From NCBI GenBank assembly GCA_934754505.1, contig CAKVIE010000003.1, forward strand, positions 62,001 to 126,000: DNA of 64,000 nucleotides, read 5' to 3'. The position numbers and the translations under genes were made by a program. Of this stretch, positions 16,664 through 25,676 are shown in pieces (the first letter of the stretch is position 1; each line of letters begins with the position of its first letter). The notes under the pieces are model-generated. The model searched no databases, was not told where the DNA came from, and saw nothing but the letters and a program-made list of their open reading frames with translations. This DNA comes from an uncultured Candidatus Melainabacteria bacterium (GTDB lineage: Bacteria; Cyanobacteriota; Vampirovibrionia; Gastranaerophilales; Gastranaerophilaceae).

Positions 16664-17353
16664 ATGGAATTTAAAAAAGGTTTTACACTTGCGGAAGTGC
16701 TTATTACACTTGTGATTATCGGTGTAATTGCGGTGATGACGATACCGACGTTAATAAACAAAACAAATGAGCAAGAAACAGTTACAGCCGTTAAAAAAGC
16801 ATATTCTGTACTTGGTCAGGCTTATCAAAAAGTTATTGCCGAAAACGGAGAGATAATACCTTCAACACTTGGGGAAAATGCTGTTGATGCTGCAAAAACA
16901 ATCGGAGAAATGCTTGCAAAACAAATAAATACCCAAGAAATTTGCGGAATGGCAACCGATGGAAATTGTATTCCTGAAAGTGGTTATAAGTATTTTAATG
17001 GGAGTAATACAAAATATTATCATAATTCTGTTCGTCATTTTAAAATGGTATCAAGTGATGGTATGCCGTTTGCATTTTCAGCTAGTAATTCGTATGTAAG
17101 CAGAGGTGACAGTGAACACTTAAATCATATTATTACATATGCAGTTGTTGATATAAACGGAGATAAAGGACCAAATACCATTGGAAAAGACTTGTTTGCT
17201 TTTTATATTACAAAATATGGTGTAATTCCTCAGGGAATATATGGTGATACATCACAGCCTCTTTCAACCTGTCGTTCTTCAGGTTTTGCATGTACGGCTT
17301 GGGTTATAAAAAACGGTAATATGGATTATTTGAGAAAAAATGTCAGCTGGTAA
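16664..17353 (+). CDS. Type IV pilin / pseudopilin-like protein
   Basis: A 229-residue prepilin. The short basic leader MEFKKG ends at the prepilin peptidase site before FTLAEVLITLVIIGVIAVMT, with the conserved Glu at +5 of the mature protein. The rest is a globular domain with several Cys (ICGMATDGNC, CRSSGFAC) and the phrase DINGDKGPNTIGKDLFAFYI, seen in many Gastranaerophilales prepilins. It would be processed by PilD and assembled into a pilus or a type II secretion pseudopilus; no assembly genes lie nearby. It stands alone with its own promoter and terminator. Confidence 0.85.
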   Translation: MEFKKGFTLAEVLITLVIIGVIAVMTIPTLINKTNEQETVTAVKKAYSVLGQAYQKVIAENGEIIPSTLGENAVDAAKTIGEMLAKQINTQEICGMATDGNCIPESGYKYFNGSNTKYYHNSVRHFKMVSSDGMPFAFSASNSYVSRGDSEHLNHIITYAVVDINGDKGPNTIGKDLFAFYITKYGVIPQGIYGDTSQPLSTCRSSGFACTAWVIKNGNMDYLRKNVSW

Positions 17354-17364
17354 TATTTAAACAA

Positions 17365-17396
17365 ATAGCGAGAAAACCGATAGATTTTCTCGCTAT
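17365..17396. terminator. Bidirectional hairpin between convergent genes
   Basis: A 12-bp perfect stem ATAGCGAGAAAA / TTTTCTCGCTAT between the prepilin gene and the convergent alcohol dehydrogenase gene. The U-run is poor on both sides (best on the minus strand). Confidence 0.55.
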
Positions 17397-17418
17397 GACT
17401 GTATTTGAAAAGATTAAA

Positions 17419-18621
17419 TTACAAAGCTTTTAATGAATCTCTATAAATAGCTTCAATAATTTCTTTTGAATCGCCTGATGGTGCGATTGCAAGAAGTCCT
17501 GCAAGTGATGGTGTTTCAAATGCAAGATTTACAAGTTTCGGAACATCTGCTTCCGTAAATCCTTCATCAACCAATTTTTCCTTTACATCTACTGATTGAA
17601 GCCATCTTTGAACATCTTTTGCGACAGATTCTGCTGTTGCTTTTTCGATATCTCCAATGAACGGAGCCAAAATGTAGTTAATAACATCTTTTTTGTCATT
17701 ATACATAGCTTTGATTACCGCAGGGAGAAGAATTGCCAAGCCAAGACCGTGCGAAAGATCAGGTTTAACAGCACTTAACGGGTGTTCAAGAGCGTGTGTA
17801 TAGTGAAGAAGTCCGTTATCGAAGCAAACACCTGCTATCATTGCAGCATAAGCCAAGAAGTAACGAGCTTTCAAATCTTCCGGATTTACTATTGCTTGCG
17901 GAAGATATTCTGCAACCAAATCAACAACTTCTCTTGCAAGTGTAACTGTGTAAGGGCTTGCAACTTTTGATGTTGCTGCTTCTACAACGTGGTTTACCGC
18001 ATCGATTGAAACATATCTTGTTTGTTTCGGTGAAAGTTTAATCATTAAAGCAGGGTCATCGATTGCGTATGCAGGATAAATGCAATCGTATGCTATTGCT
18101 GGTTTGTAGTTCTTTTCGGGAATTGTTACTACTGCAAATCTGTTTGTTTCCGTTCCTGTTCCGTGTGTTAAGTTGATTGAAACAATCGGAGCAGCTTTTT
18201 CAGGTGTGAATTTGAATTCATAAATATCTGAAGCTGTTTTATCAGGATATTCAAGCAAAATTGCAACTGATTTTCCTGCGTCGGTCGGTGAACCGCCGCC
18301 AATTGAGATAACTGCTTTTGCTCCAAATTCTTTAGCCATTGCAGCAGCTTCGTCAACGTGGTGTGTTGTCGGGTTCGGTGTAACTTTATCAAAGTTTATA
18401 TAACCGACATTATTATCTTTTAAAGCTTTTTCAACAACGTCCCAAGCACCTGTTGCCTTATAAGCATTTCTGCCTGACATTACAATTACTTTGTCAACGT
18501 TTTTAGCTTTTAAATTTTTTAAAATTTCATCAATTTTTTGAATAGCACCTACTCCGAAGAAAACAGAAGTTCTTGTTCTGATTTCGACAACTTGGTTGAT
18601 GTCAATATCTTTTTCCCACAT
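17419..18621 (-). CDS. Iron-containing alcohol dehydrogenase
   Basis: A 400-residue NAD(P)-dependent group III alcohol dehydrogenase. The nucleotide-binding GGGSPTDAGKSVA lies in the N-terminal Rossmann-like half. The metal-binding His residues lie in the helical C-terminal half, in VNHVVEAATS and HYTHALEHPLSAVKPDLSHG. HGTGTETNRFAV is also typical. It probably reduces aldehydes to alcohols during fermentation, or the reverse. AAAGGA is the ribosome-binding site. Exact substrate unknown. Confidence 0.9.
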   Translation of the reverse strand: MWEKDIDINQVVEIRTRTSVFFGVGAIQKIDEILKNLKAKNVDKVIVMSGRNAYKATGAWDVVEKALKDNNVGYINFDKVTPNPTTHHVDEAAAMAKEFGAKAVISIGGGSPTDAGKSVAILLEYPDKTASDIYEFKFTPEKAAPIVSINLTHGTGTETNRFAVVTIPEKNYKPAIAYDCIYPAYAIDDPALMIKLSPKQTRYVSIDAVNHVVEAATSKVASPYTVTLAREVVDLVAEYLPQAIVNPEDLKARYFLAYAAMIAGVCFDNGLLHYTHALEHPLSAVKPDLSHGLGLAILLPAVIKAMYNDKKDVINYILAPFIGDIEKATAESVAKDVQRWLQSVDVKEKLVDEGFTEADVPKLVNLAFETPSLAGLLAIAPSGDSKEIIEAIYRDSLKAL

Positions 18622-18718
18622 AGCAAATCCTTTCGTTTTTGATTACTATAATAAACTATCCAATGTATTATACAGCAAATTTACGAAAATTTTCAATCAA
18701 ATGCTAATGATTGTAAAT

Positions 18719-19264
18719 TCACGATATAAAGTCGATATCGGTAAAATATTGAAGTAAAATCCCGATTAAACCTGCAATCACAAAATAGTATATCGGATTT
18801 TTTTTGAATTTGAATGACAATAAAAATAAAAATATGAAAAGCAAAAGTGCATAGACATTTTGCACATATTCTTTGAAAAAATTAATTCCGACAACTGTCA
18901 AAAGTCCGCAGCCTGCAGGTTTAAGCGAGTCCAAAATTGCATTTGTCCAAAAATTGTCCTTATATTTTGTCATCATTTCAGAAATTTTTATTACCATAAT
19001 ATATGATGGTAAAACTAACGCTAACGTTGCAAAAATTCCACCAGAAATGCCTGCCGTTTGAAACCCTGCAAATGTTGCGACATTCACACCGACAGGTCCC
19101 GGGGTTATAACAGACACTGCTATCATATCCGAAAGCTGCTTTGCACTATACCAGCCGTAATCGTTTACTATATGGTATAAAAACGGCATCGTTGCGTATC
19201 CGCCGCCTACGGAAAATAATCCTATTTTGAAAAATTCAAAGAAAAGAAGAAGATGTATTTTCAT
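18719..19264 (-). CDS. Chromate transporter family, half protein
   Basis: A 181-residue membrane protein of the short-chain CHR family. It carries SVGGGYATMPFLYHIV and SVITPGPVGVNVATFAGFQT, signatures of the CHR domain. It overlaps the preceding half gene by 4 bases (ATGA), so the two are made together and probably pair. Members move chromate or other anions; some have no proven substrate. Confidence 0.87.
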   Translation of the reverse strand: MKIHLLLFFEFFKIGLFSVGGGYATMPFLYHIVNDYGWYSAKQLSDMIAVSVITPGPVGVNVATFAGFQTAGISGGIFATLALVLPSYIMVIKISEMMTKYKDNFWTNAILDSLKPAGCGLLTVVGINFFKEYVQNVYALLLFIFLFLLSFKFKKNPIYYFVIAGLIGILLQYFTDIDFIS

Positions 19265-19812
19265 TTTTCACTCCTTTTCTTTTGCAAATATTTATACGAA
19301 ACCCCGACAATCAATGCTAAAACAATAATTTTGGCAGGTGAAATTTTACAATACAAAGACAAAAAAATCGTCGATAAAAATATAATTGACGAAAAAACGT
19401 CATAAACAGAGTTTTTCCAAATTTCTTTAACTGAAAGGTACAAAAGGATTATAACAGCAACGCCTACACCCCAAAAAATACTTTGTATAAAAGGAAATTG
19501 CAGTAATTTATCTAAAATCAACGCAATTAAAATAATGCAAATTATTGGAGATGTTACTATCCCTAAAATTGCTGCTGCTGCACCTGCTTTTCCTCGAATC
19601 TTGTGACCTACGAAAATAGAAATGTTCGCAGCGATTATCCCCGGAATACTTTGGCTTACCGCATAATAATTAGTAAGTTCTTCTTCCGTAATCCATTGGC
19701 GGTCTTCAATAAAAGCCTTTTTCATCAACGGTACAATGACGTATCCGCCGCCTAAAAGCTGTATCCCCAACAGCAAAAATTGTATATAAATTTCTTTCAA
19801 CGTGATTTTCAT
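19261..19812 (-). CDS. Chromate transporter family, half protein
   Basis: A 183-residue CHR-family membrane protein with LGGGYVIVPLMKKAFIEDRQ and AVSQSIPGIIAANISIFVGH. It is the partner of the following half (18719-19264). Two-gene CHR pairs correspond to the two halves of long ChrA proteins and have opposite membrane topology. Several membrane helices fill the C-terminal half. Confidence 0.87.
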   Translation of the reverse strand: MKITLKEIYIQFLLLGIQLLGGGYVIVPLMKKAFIEDRQWITEEELTNYYAVSQSIPGIIAANISIFVGHKIRGKAGAAAAILGIVTSPIICIILIALILDKLLQFPFIQSIFWGVGVAVIILLYLSVKEIWKNSVYDVFSSIIFLSTIFLSLYCKISPAKIIVLALIVGVSYKYLQKKRSEK

Positions 19813-19845
19813 AAAATAATTATATCACGAGAAAATTTATGCATT

Positions 19846-20301
19846 TTACAAAACAACGGGTGCTGTTTTTGAATTTGCTTTTAAGAATGAAAAAATATTT
19901 TGAACAAGTGCAGGTGAAAATGCATAGTTGCTGTCTGTCGGTAAAATTTTAATGAATGTATTGTTTACATCTTGGTGTGCAATTGTTATTAAAAATTCTC
20001 TTGATGCAACTTGAAATAAAACTGTACCTGTTTTAGATTGAACTTCTTTTACTTTGTAATTCATCTTGTTCAATGCTGCCAATGTCAAATAGAAAAGTTG
20101 TTCAGGGCTTGCAGTTATTGTATCACAGCATTCTGAAACCGCCGCTCTTGTTGCGTGTTGATTAGGAATAACAACCGTGCTTGCTGTCGTTGATGCAGCT
20201 GCTATCGTTTGAGGTTCTGTTTGTTGAACTGCGATTGTTTCCGCTTGAGTTGCGTTTGCCATAAATAACATTAATACTGCTGTGAATAAAACTTTTCTCA
20301 T
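19846..20301 (-). CDS. Small exported hypothetical protein
   Basis: A 151-residue protein with a clear signal peptide (MRKVLFTAVLMLFMANATQA, cleavage before ET). A Thr/Ala/Gln-rich stretch follows, then a compact domain (EQLFYLTLAALNKMNYKVKE ... FLKANSKTAP). It is translationally coupled to polA: its ATG overlaps the polA stop by one base. I recognise no family. Confidence 0.75.
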   Translation of the reverse strand: MRKVLFTAVLMLFMANATQAETIAVQQTEPQTIAAASTTASTVVIPNQHATRAAVSECCDTITASPEQLFYLTLAALNKMNYKVKEVQSKTGTVLFQVASREFLITIAHQDVNNTFIKILPTDSNYAFSPALVQNIFSFLKANSKTAPVVL

Positions 20302-23183
20302 TACATCTCCATTAAATTTTGCCCCAGTGCTATATCTATCTTTAATGGAACCGTCAACGGTTGTCCTGCTTCCATAGCCTCTTTGACAAGATTCTTTACA
20401 ATTTCTTGTTCTGATTTTACCACCTCAAGTACAAGTTCGTCATGCACCTGAATGACTATTTTTGAAGATAATCTCAACCTTATGATTGATTTTTGCAAAC
20501 TTACCATTGCCATTTTGATTAAATCGGCCGCACTGCCTTGCAACGGTGCATTTATGGCTGCTCTTTCCGCAGCTTCACGTTCTTTAAAACTCGATGCGTT
20601 TAAACCCGTGTCAAGCCAGCGTTTTCTGCCAAAAATAGTTTCCACATAACCGTGCCTGTGAGCATAATCTATTGTATCATACATGTACTGTTTTATCTTA
20701 GGATATGTTAAGAAATATTTCGTTATAAATTCGTCAGCTTCAAATGCCGTAATACCGAGCTGCGATGCAAGTCCGTATTTTGATTGACCGTAAACTATTC
20801 CGAAATTAACGGCTTTTGCCTTGTAACGCATATCTTTTGTTACCATATCAACGGGAACTTCAAAAACTTTCGATGCTGTTAATGTGTGAACGTCAATATC
20901 TTCATTGAAAGCTCTCATCAAATTTTCATCTTGCGAGCAATGAGCCATTAATCGAAGTTCTATTTGAGAATAATCAGCTGATAGCATTAACATATTTTCT
21001 CGGTCTTTCGGAACGAAGGCTTTTCTGATTTTAGCCCCGAATTCACTTCTAATCGGAATGTTCTGCAGGTTCGGATTACTGCTTGAAAGTCTTCCCGTCG
21101 TTGTGATTGTTTGATTGAAGGACGTATGTATTCTATTATCCCTTGCAGAAATCAAATTCGGCAGTGTATCAATGTATGTCGATTTTAATTTTGCAAGGTG
21201 TCTTTGTTCAAGAATGTGTTTTGCAATAGGAAATTCTACTGCCAAGTCCTCAAGCACTTTTGCGTTTGTACTTTGCTTCTTTCTTCCGTGAGGTTTCAAA
21301 TTTAATTTATTGAAAAGTATGTCAGAAACCTGTTTGGGTGAATTTACGTTGAAAACTTCTCCTGCTTCTTTATAAATCTCTTTTTCTATTTTTTCAATTT
21401 CTAAGCTCGCATAGATAGAAAGCTCATTTAAATAACTTGTGTCTATTGAAACGCCTGTTTCTTCCATTTCTGTCAAAACAAGTGTTGTCGGAACTTCCGT
21501 ATCATAAAGCAAATCAAGTTCTTTATCCGAAAGATTTTGCTGCCAATATCTTGTTAATTCCAATGTCGCAAAAGCATCATCACAAGCGTAATCTGCTGCT
21601 TTTTCGATTTCAACAGTGTCAAAACATACATATTTGCCTGCAACTTTTTCAAATTCTGTCATAACGTATCCGAGATACATTGCTGCTTGTGTTTTTAATC
21701 CGTGCTTTCTTGAAGAATCCTTGATGTAACTTGCAAGTATTGTGTCGAAAATTAATCCGTTTACGGGCATGTTGTGGTGTTTTAAAACGTGTAAATCGAA
21801 TTTTGCATTTTGCATTGTTTTGGCGATATTTTCATCAGCAAAAATGTCTGAAAGTTCTTTTACCGCATAATCAAAATCCGCCTGTTCGCCAATATTATGG
21901 AACAGTGGAATGTAGTATGAATTTGTAATATCATCTGCATTATTGTCAAATACCACTCTGCCGTTTCTCGCAGAAATTGTATCATTGAATGCAATCGAAA
22001 TCCCTACCAAATCATCTTCAAGCGGATTTAACCCTGTTGTTTCCGTATCAATAGAAATTAATTTTTTCGTTTTTAACAATTTTGCTAAATCCGAGATTTT
22101 TTCATTGCTGTCAATGATATGCTTTTCGACTTTATACGACTCGTTTGTTTTTGGTGCTTCTTGTGCAAAAAGTCCGAGTTGACCGTTTTCAGTGTTTGAC
22201 ACTAATAGTGTTATGGCTTGCTCTGACTCGTTTTGAACGGGTGTTTCACAGCATTGAGTGTTCAAAGCTATTTTACAATCTTTTGAAACTCTAAAATGTG
22301 ACAAAATTTCATCAGATGATTTTAAAAATGCATAAAACGCATTTTTTCTGAAAAAGTCTAAAACTGTGTTTTCGTCAGGAAGTTCAAGGCAAGTGTCTTG
22401 CAAATTGAATGAAATATCGACATTTCTCTGAATTGTTGCAAGTTCTTTGCTCAAATAAGCATCATCTTTTCCGTCGATTAACTTTTGTTTTAACGCTTTT
22501 CCCGAAACATTTTCGATGTTTGCATAAATATTTTCAAGGGTTCCGAATTCGCCTAAAAGTTTTGCGGCTGTTTTATCTCCGATACCTCTTATTCCGGGGA
22601 TATTATCAGATGTATCTCCTGCAAGCCCTTTGAAATCAACTATCTGTTCGGGATAAACTCCCATTCTTTCAAAAACTTTTTCTCTGTCATAAACAACAAT
22701 TTCGCCTTTTGACGGCATAATGACCGTAACTGATTTTTCGTCATCTACAAGCTGAAAAGAATCTCTGTCACCTGTTAAAATCATTGTCTTTAAGCCTGCA
22801 TTTTTTGCTTGCTCCGCAATCGTTCCGATTACATCATCTGCTTCAAAACCAGCCTTTGTACAAACGGGAATATTAAATGCTTTTAATCCCTCTATTATGT
22901 CGTCGAGCTGACTGTGCATTGTATCGGGCATGGATTCACGGTTTGCCTTGTATTCCGAGTATAAATCAACTCTGTATGTAACTCTGCCGACATCAAAAGT
23001 TACGGCTATCAAATCGGGATTAGCTTTCGTTTCTTTTAATAAATCGAAAATGCATTTGAAAAAACCAAACACTGCCCAAATAGGACGATTGTCAGGTGTT
23101 TTCATTCCTGTTCGCTCAAGTGCAAAATAATATCTGTAAGCCAATGCGTGGCCGTCAATCAGCAATAATGTTTTTTGTTTCAT
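20301..23183 (-). CDS. polA: DNA polymerase I
   Basis: A 960-residue, full-length three-domain enzyme for repair and Okazaki fragment maturation. The N-terminal 5'-3' exonuclease has GDTSDNIPGIRGIGDKTAAK. The 3'-5' proofreading domain keeps its acidic residues (SIDTETTGL, NAKFDLHVL, YACDDAFATLEL). The polymerase has motif A SADYSQIELR (D737), motif B KAVNFGIVYG and motif C QVHDELVLE (D915). The ATG at 23183 has no recognisable Shine-Dalgarno sequence; the leader is A/T only. Confidence 0.96.
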   Translation of the reverse strand: MKQKTLLLIDGHALAYRYYFALERTGMKTPDNRPIWAVFGFFKCIFDLLKETKANPDLIAVTFDVGRVTYRVDLYSEYKANRESMPDTMHSQLDDIIEGLKAFNIPVCTKAGFEADDVIGTIAEQAKNAGLKTMILTGDRDSFQLVDDEKSVTVIMPSKGEIVVYDREKVFERMGVYPEQIVDFKGLAGDTSDNIPGIRGIGDKTAAKLLGEFGTLENIYANIENVSGKALKQKLIDGKDDAYLSKELATIQRNVDISFNLQDTCLELPDENTVLDFFRKNAFYAFLKSSDEILSHFRVSKDCKIALNTQCCETPVQNESEQAITLLVSNTENGQLGLFAQEAPKTNESYKVEKHIIDSNEKISDLAKLLKTKKLISIDTETTGLNPLEDDLVGISIAFNDTISARNGRVVFDNNADDITNSYYIPLFHNIGEQADFDYAVKELSDIFADENIAKTMQNAKFDLHVLKHHNMPVNGLIFDTILASYIKDSSRKHGLKTQAAMYLGYVMTEFEKVAGKYVCFDTVEIEKAADYACDDAFATLELTRYWQQNLSDKELDLLYDTEVPTTLVLTEMEETGVSIDTSYLNELSIYASLEIEKIEKEIYKEAGEVFNVNSPKQVSDILFNKLNLKPHGRKKQSTNAKVLEDLAVEFPIAKHILEQRHLAKLKSTYIDTLPNLISARDNRIHTSFNQTITTTGRLSSSNPNLQNIPIRSEFGAKIRKAFVPKDRENMLMLSADYSQIELRLMAHCSQDENLMRAFNEDIDVHTLTASKVFEVPVDMVTKDMRYKAKAVNFGIVYGQSKYGLASQLGITAFEADEFITKYFLTYPKIKQYMYDTIDYAHRHGYVETIFGRKRWLDTGLNASSFKEREAAERAAINAPLQGSAADLIKMAMVSLQKSIIRLRLSSKIVIQVHDELVLEVVKSEQEIVKNLVKEAMEAGQPLTVPLKIDIALGQNLMEM

Positions 23184-23231
23184 AATAAATATATTTTATT
23201 AAAAATATACCCAAAAAACAAGGCTTGACGG

Positions 23232-25067
23232 TTAATCAGGACGTAAAGTTTTCAAATATTCTTTGTAGCCTGCAAGCGGTGGTTGTTCTTCTTTCAGCAA
23301 AACGTATTTGCCGACAACAAGTACGTCAATATCTGTGAACATAAAGCATTTATAAGCATCTTCGGGAGAATTTACGAGCGGTTCTCCTCTGACATTGAAA
23401 GATGTATTTACAATCACGGAGCAGCCTGTCAGCTTTTTAAATTCTTCAATAATCGAATAATAACGCATGTTTGTGTTTCTATTGACTGTTTGAAGTCTTG
23501 CAGAATAGTCAACGTGAGTAATGGCAGGAACTGTTGAACGGACGACATTTAATTTTTCAATGCCGAATAAATCTTTATCATCTTTATTCGGTTGAAGTTT
23601 AATATCGTCATTAATTTGCATTGTTAAAAGCATATAAGGACTGGTTGTACCTTCTTTTACCGCAAAATATTTCTGTGCATCTTCTTCAAGGCAGGTTGGT
23701 GCAAACGGTCTGAAAGATTCTCTTTTCTTTACTGCGAGATTTAATTTTCTTTGCATTTTCGTATTTCTTGCATCAGCTAAAATACTTCTGTCGCCGAGTG
23801 CTCTCGGACCAAATTCCGCTCTGCCGTTCATGTGTCCGATTATTTTCCCGTCTGCAATGTATTTTGCTATCAATGGGGTCAGCTCGCCAAATTCATCATT
23901 GATAAATCTGTATTTTGCTCCGATTTTATCAAGTGATTGTTTGATTTCTTCATCAGAATACTCTATTCCGAGTAAACTTCCTTTTTGTGCATCGGGTGTT
24001 ACTATTTTTCTTTCTTTTCCCAAAACTTCATAATATGCCCAAAGTGCTGCTCCCAAAGCTCCGCCTGCATCGCCTGAAGCAGGTTGAATCCATACGTTGT
24101 CAAAAATATTTTCTTTGACTATTTTTCCGTTTGCAACACAATTCAAGGCACAGCCGCCTGCTAAACAGAGATTTTTTTCGCCTGACGTTTTTCTGACATT
24201 TCGAGCAATTTTTAATATAATTTCTTCTGTTACAACCTGCAAACTTTTTGCTATATCTGTGTGTTTTTGAGTTAATTCTGCTTCTGATTTTCGAGCTTTT
24301 AAATCAAACAATTTTTCAAATTTTGAATTGTACATTTTGGTTCCCGTACAATAGTCAAAATATTCCTGATTAAGCCAAAAAGAGCCGTCCTCTTTTATAT
24401 CAACGAGATTATCTCTGATAATTTGTGAATATTTATCCTCTCCGTAAGGTGCAAGCCCCATAACTTTGTATTCACCTGAATTTACACGAAATCCGAGATA
24501 CCCTGTAAATGCACTGTATAAAAGTCCTAATGAGTGTGGAAATTCAAGCACCTGCTGAAATTTCAGTTTGTTATCTTCGCCTGTTCCCCAAGATGAAGTT
24601 GTCCATTCTCCGACACCGTCAAGGCAGATAAATGCTGCATTTTCAAAAGGTGACGGATAAAAAGCACTTGCTGCGTGTGCACCGTGGTGAGTTGCATAAT
24701 AAATAGGGCATTTCAGTCTGTTTTCAAAACTTTTATCAATCGTTCTGTTCATGTGAAGTTTAGTGTTCAACCAAACGGGCATGGCTTTTACGAAAGATGC
24801 AAGGCTTTTTTCGGGATATGCAAGCTGCGTTTCTAAAATTCTTTCAAATTTTACAAGCGGTTTTTCGTAATAAACGACTGCATCTAAATCTTCGGGTTGT
24901 ATTTTTGCAAAGTTTAAGCAAAAGTCTATTGCATTTTGCGGATATGCGGGGTCGTGTTTGTGTCTTGTAAATCGTTCCTCGTGAGATGCGGCAATTATTT
25001 CGCCGTCTTTTATCAAAGCTGCTCCGCTGTCATGAAAATATGCACTTATACCTAAAATATATGTCAC
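23232..25067 (-). CDS. Carbamoyltransferase (TobZ/NodU/HypF-like)
   Basis: A 611-residue enzyme that carbamoylates a sugar or other hydroxyl using carbamoyl phosphate and ATP. The N-terminal Kae1-like domain starts ILGISAYFHDSGAALIKDGE; the ATP/metal site appears in THHGAHAASAFYPSPF and FICLDGVGEWTTSSWGTGED. The C-terminal YrdC-like part has GRAEFGPRALGDRSILAD and VNTSFNVRGEPLVNSPEDAY. The start is GTG 25067 with AGGAG five bases before it. Twelve bases upstream ends an SxtJ-like gene, and a DUF5989 gene precedes that; this trio is common in O-antigen and natural-product loci. Confidence 0.92.
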   Translation of the reverse strand: MTYILGISAYFHDSGAALIKDGEIIAASHEERFTRHKHDPAYPQNAIDFCLNFAKIQPEDLDAVVYYEKPLVKFERILETQLAYPEKSLASFVKAMPVWLNTKLHMNRTIDKSFENRLKCPIYYATHHGAHAASAFYPSPFENAAFICLDGVGEWTTSSWGTGEDNKLKFQQVLEFPHSLGLLYSAFTGYLGFRVNSGEYKVMGLAPYGEDKYSQIIRDNLVDIKEDGSFWLNQEYFDYCTGTKMYNSKFEKLFDLKARKSEAELTQKHTDIAKSLQVVTEEIILKIARNVRKTSGEKNLCLAGGCALNCVANGKIVKENIFDNVWIQPASGDAGGALGAALWAYYEVLGKERKIVTPDAQKGSLLGIEYSDEEIKQSLDKIGAKYRFINDEFGELTPLIAKYIADGKIIGHMNGRAEFGPRALGDRSILADARNTKMQRKLNLAVKKRESFRPFAPTCLEEDAQKYFAVKEGTTSPYMLLTMQINDDIKLQPNKDDKDLFGIEKLNVVRSTVPAITHVDYSARLQTVNRNTNMRYYSIIEEFKKLTGCSVIVNTSFNVRGEPLVNSPEDAYKCFMFTDIDVLVVGKYVLLKEEQPPLAGYKEYLKTLRPD

Positions 25068-25079
25068 TTTTGCTCCTAT

Positions 25080-25481
25080 TTAATATTGATTTTCGTATGT
25101 AGGTTCTTTTTCAACGTAGTCAACCCAATACGAATTTCCTTTTGGTTTATTTAATCTCAATCTGTCACGTTTAACAATTTTTGCAAGTATTCCCATTGGT
25201 AAAACCGTGAAAATCCAAGTTATTACAAGTGCTATTGATGATAAAATGACACCTGCTGTTTTCAAAAGGAATTTTACAGCTTTATAAACAGGTTTATCAA
25301 TGTTGAAACCAAGCATGTTTGCAACAAGCAAAATAAAGAGCATTCCCCATAAAATTGCCGTGAAAATTACCGCAAATTTGATATGTCCCTTGAAATAAAA
25401 AATTATATCAGGAACAATAGGAAGCACTAACAGCATTAATTTAAACTGTTTTAGGTCTTTTTCCGAAATATTTTCTGCCAT
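25080..25481 (-). CDS. SxtJ-family membrane protein
   Basis: A 133-residue membrane protein with three or four hydrophobic helices (LMLLVLPIVPDIIFYFKG, FAVIFTAILWGMLFILLVAN, ILSSIALVITWIFTVLPMGI). The C-terminal stretch has KRDRLRLNKPKGNSYWVDYV. The size and position between a DUF5989 gene and a carbamoyltransferase fit SxtJ. Its role is unproven; it may place the carbamoyltransferase at the membrane. Confidence 0.75.
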   Translation of the reverse strand: MAENISEKDLKQFKLMLLVLPIVPDIIFYFKGHIKFAVIFTAILWGMLFILLVANMLGFNIDKPVYKAVKFLLKTAGVILSSIALVITWIFTVLPMGILAKIVKRDRLRLNKPKGNSYWVDYVEKEPTYENQY

Positions 25482-25490
25482 TTTGGTGCC

Positions 25491-25646
25491 TTAAATTATT
25501 GTGTAAATAAACGGTGAAGCGGGTGTTGTTCCAACCATTATTATGATTACAAGTAAAATAAGAAATACTATTACGGGAAAAATCCAATATGCTTTGTTTT
25601 TCCATAAGAAAGACATAATTTCCAAAAATAAATTTTTTCTTTTCAT
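25491..25646 (-). CDS. DUF5989 family small membrane protein
   Basis: A 51-residue protein that is easily missed. It begins MKRKNLFLEIMSFLWKNKAY, continues with one membrane helix (WIFPVIVFLILLVIIIMVG) and ends ASPFIYTII. This matches the DUF5989 pattern: amphipathic start, one helix, and a closing APFIYTLF-like end. AGAGGT lies 4 bases before the ATG. It ends 9 bases before the SxtJ start, completing the DUF5989-SxtJ-carbamoyltransferase cassette. Confidence 0.8.
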   Translation of the reverse strand: MKRKNLFLEIMSFLWKNKAYWIFPVIVFLILLVIIIMVGTTPASPFIYTII

Positions 25647-25676
25647 CAAGACCTCTTTTTACTTAAAATAGCAAAT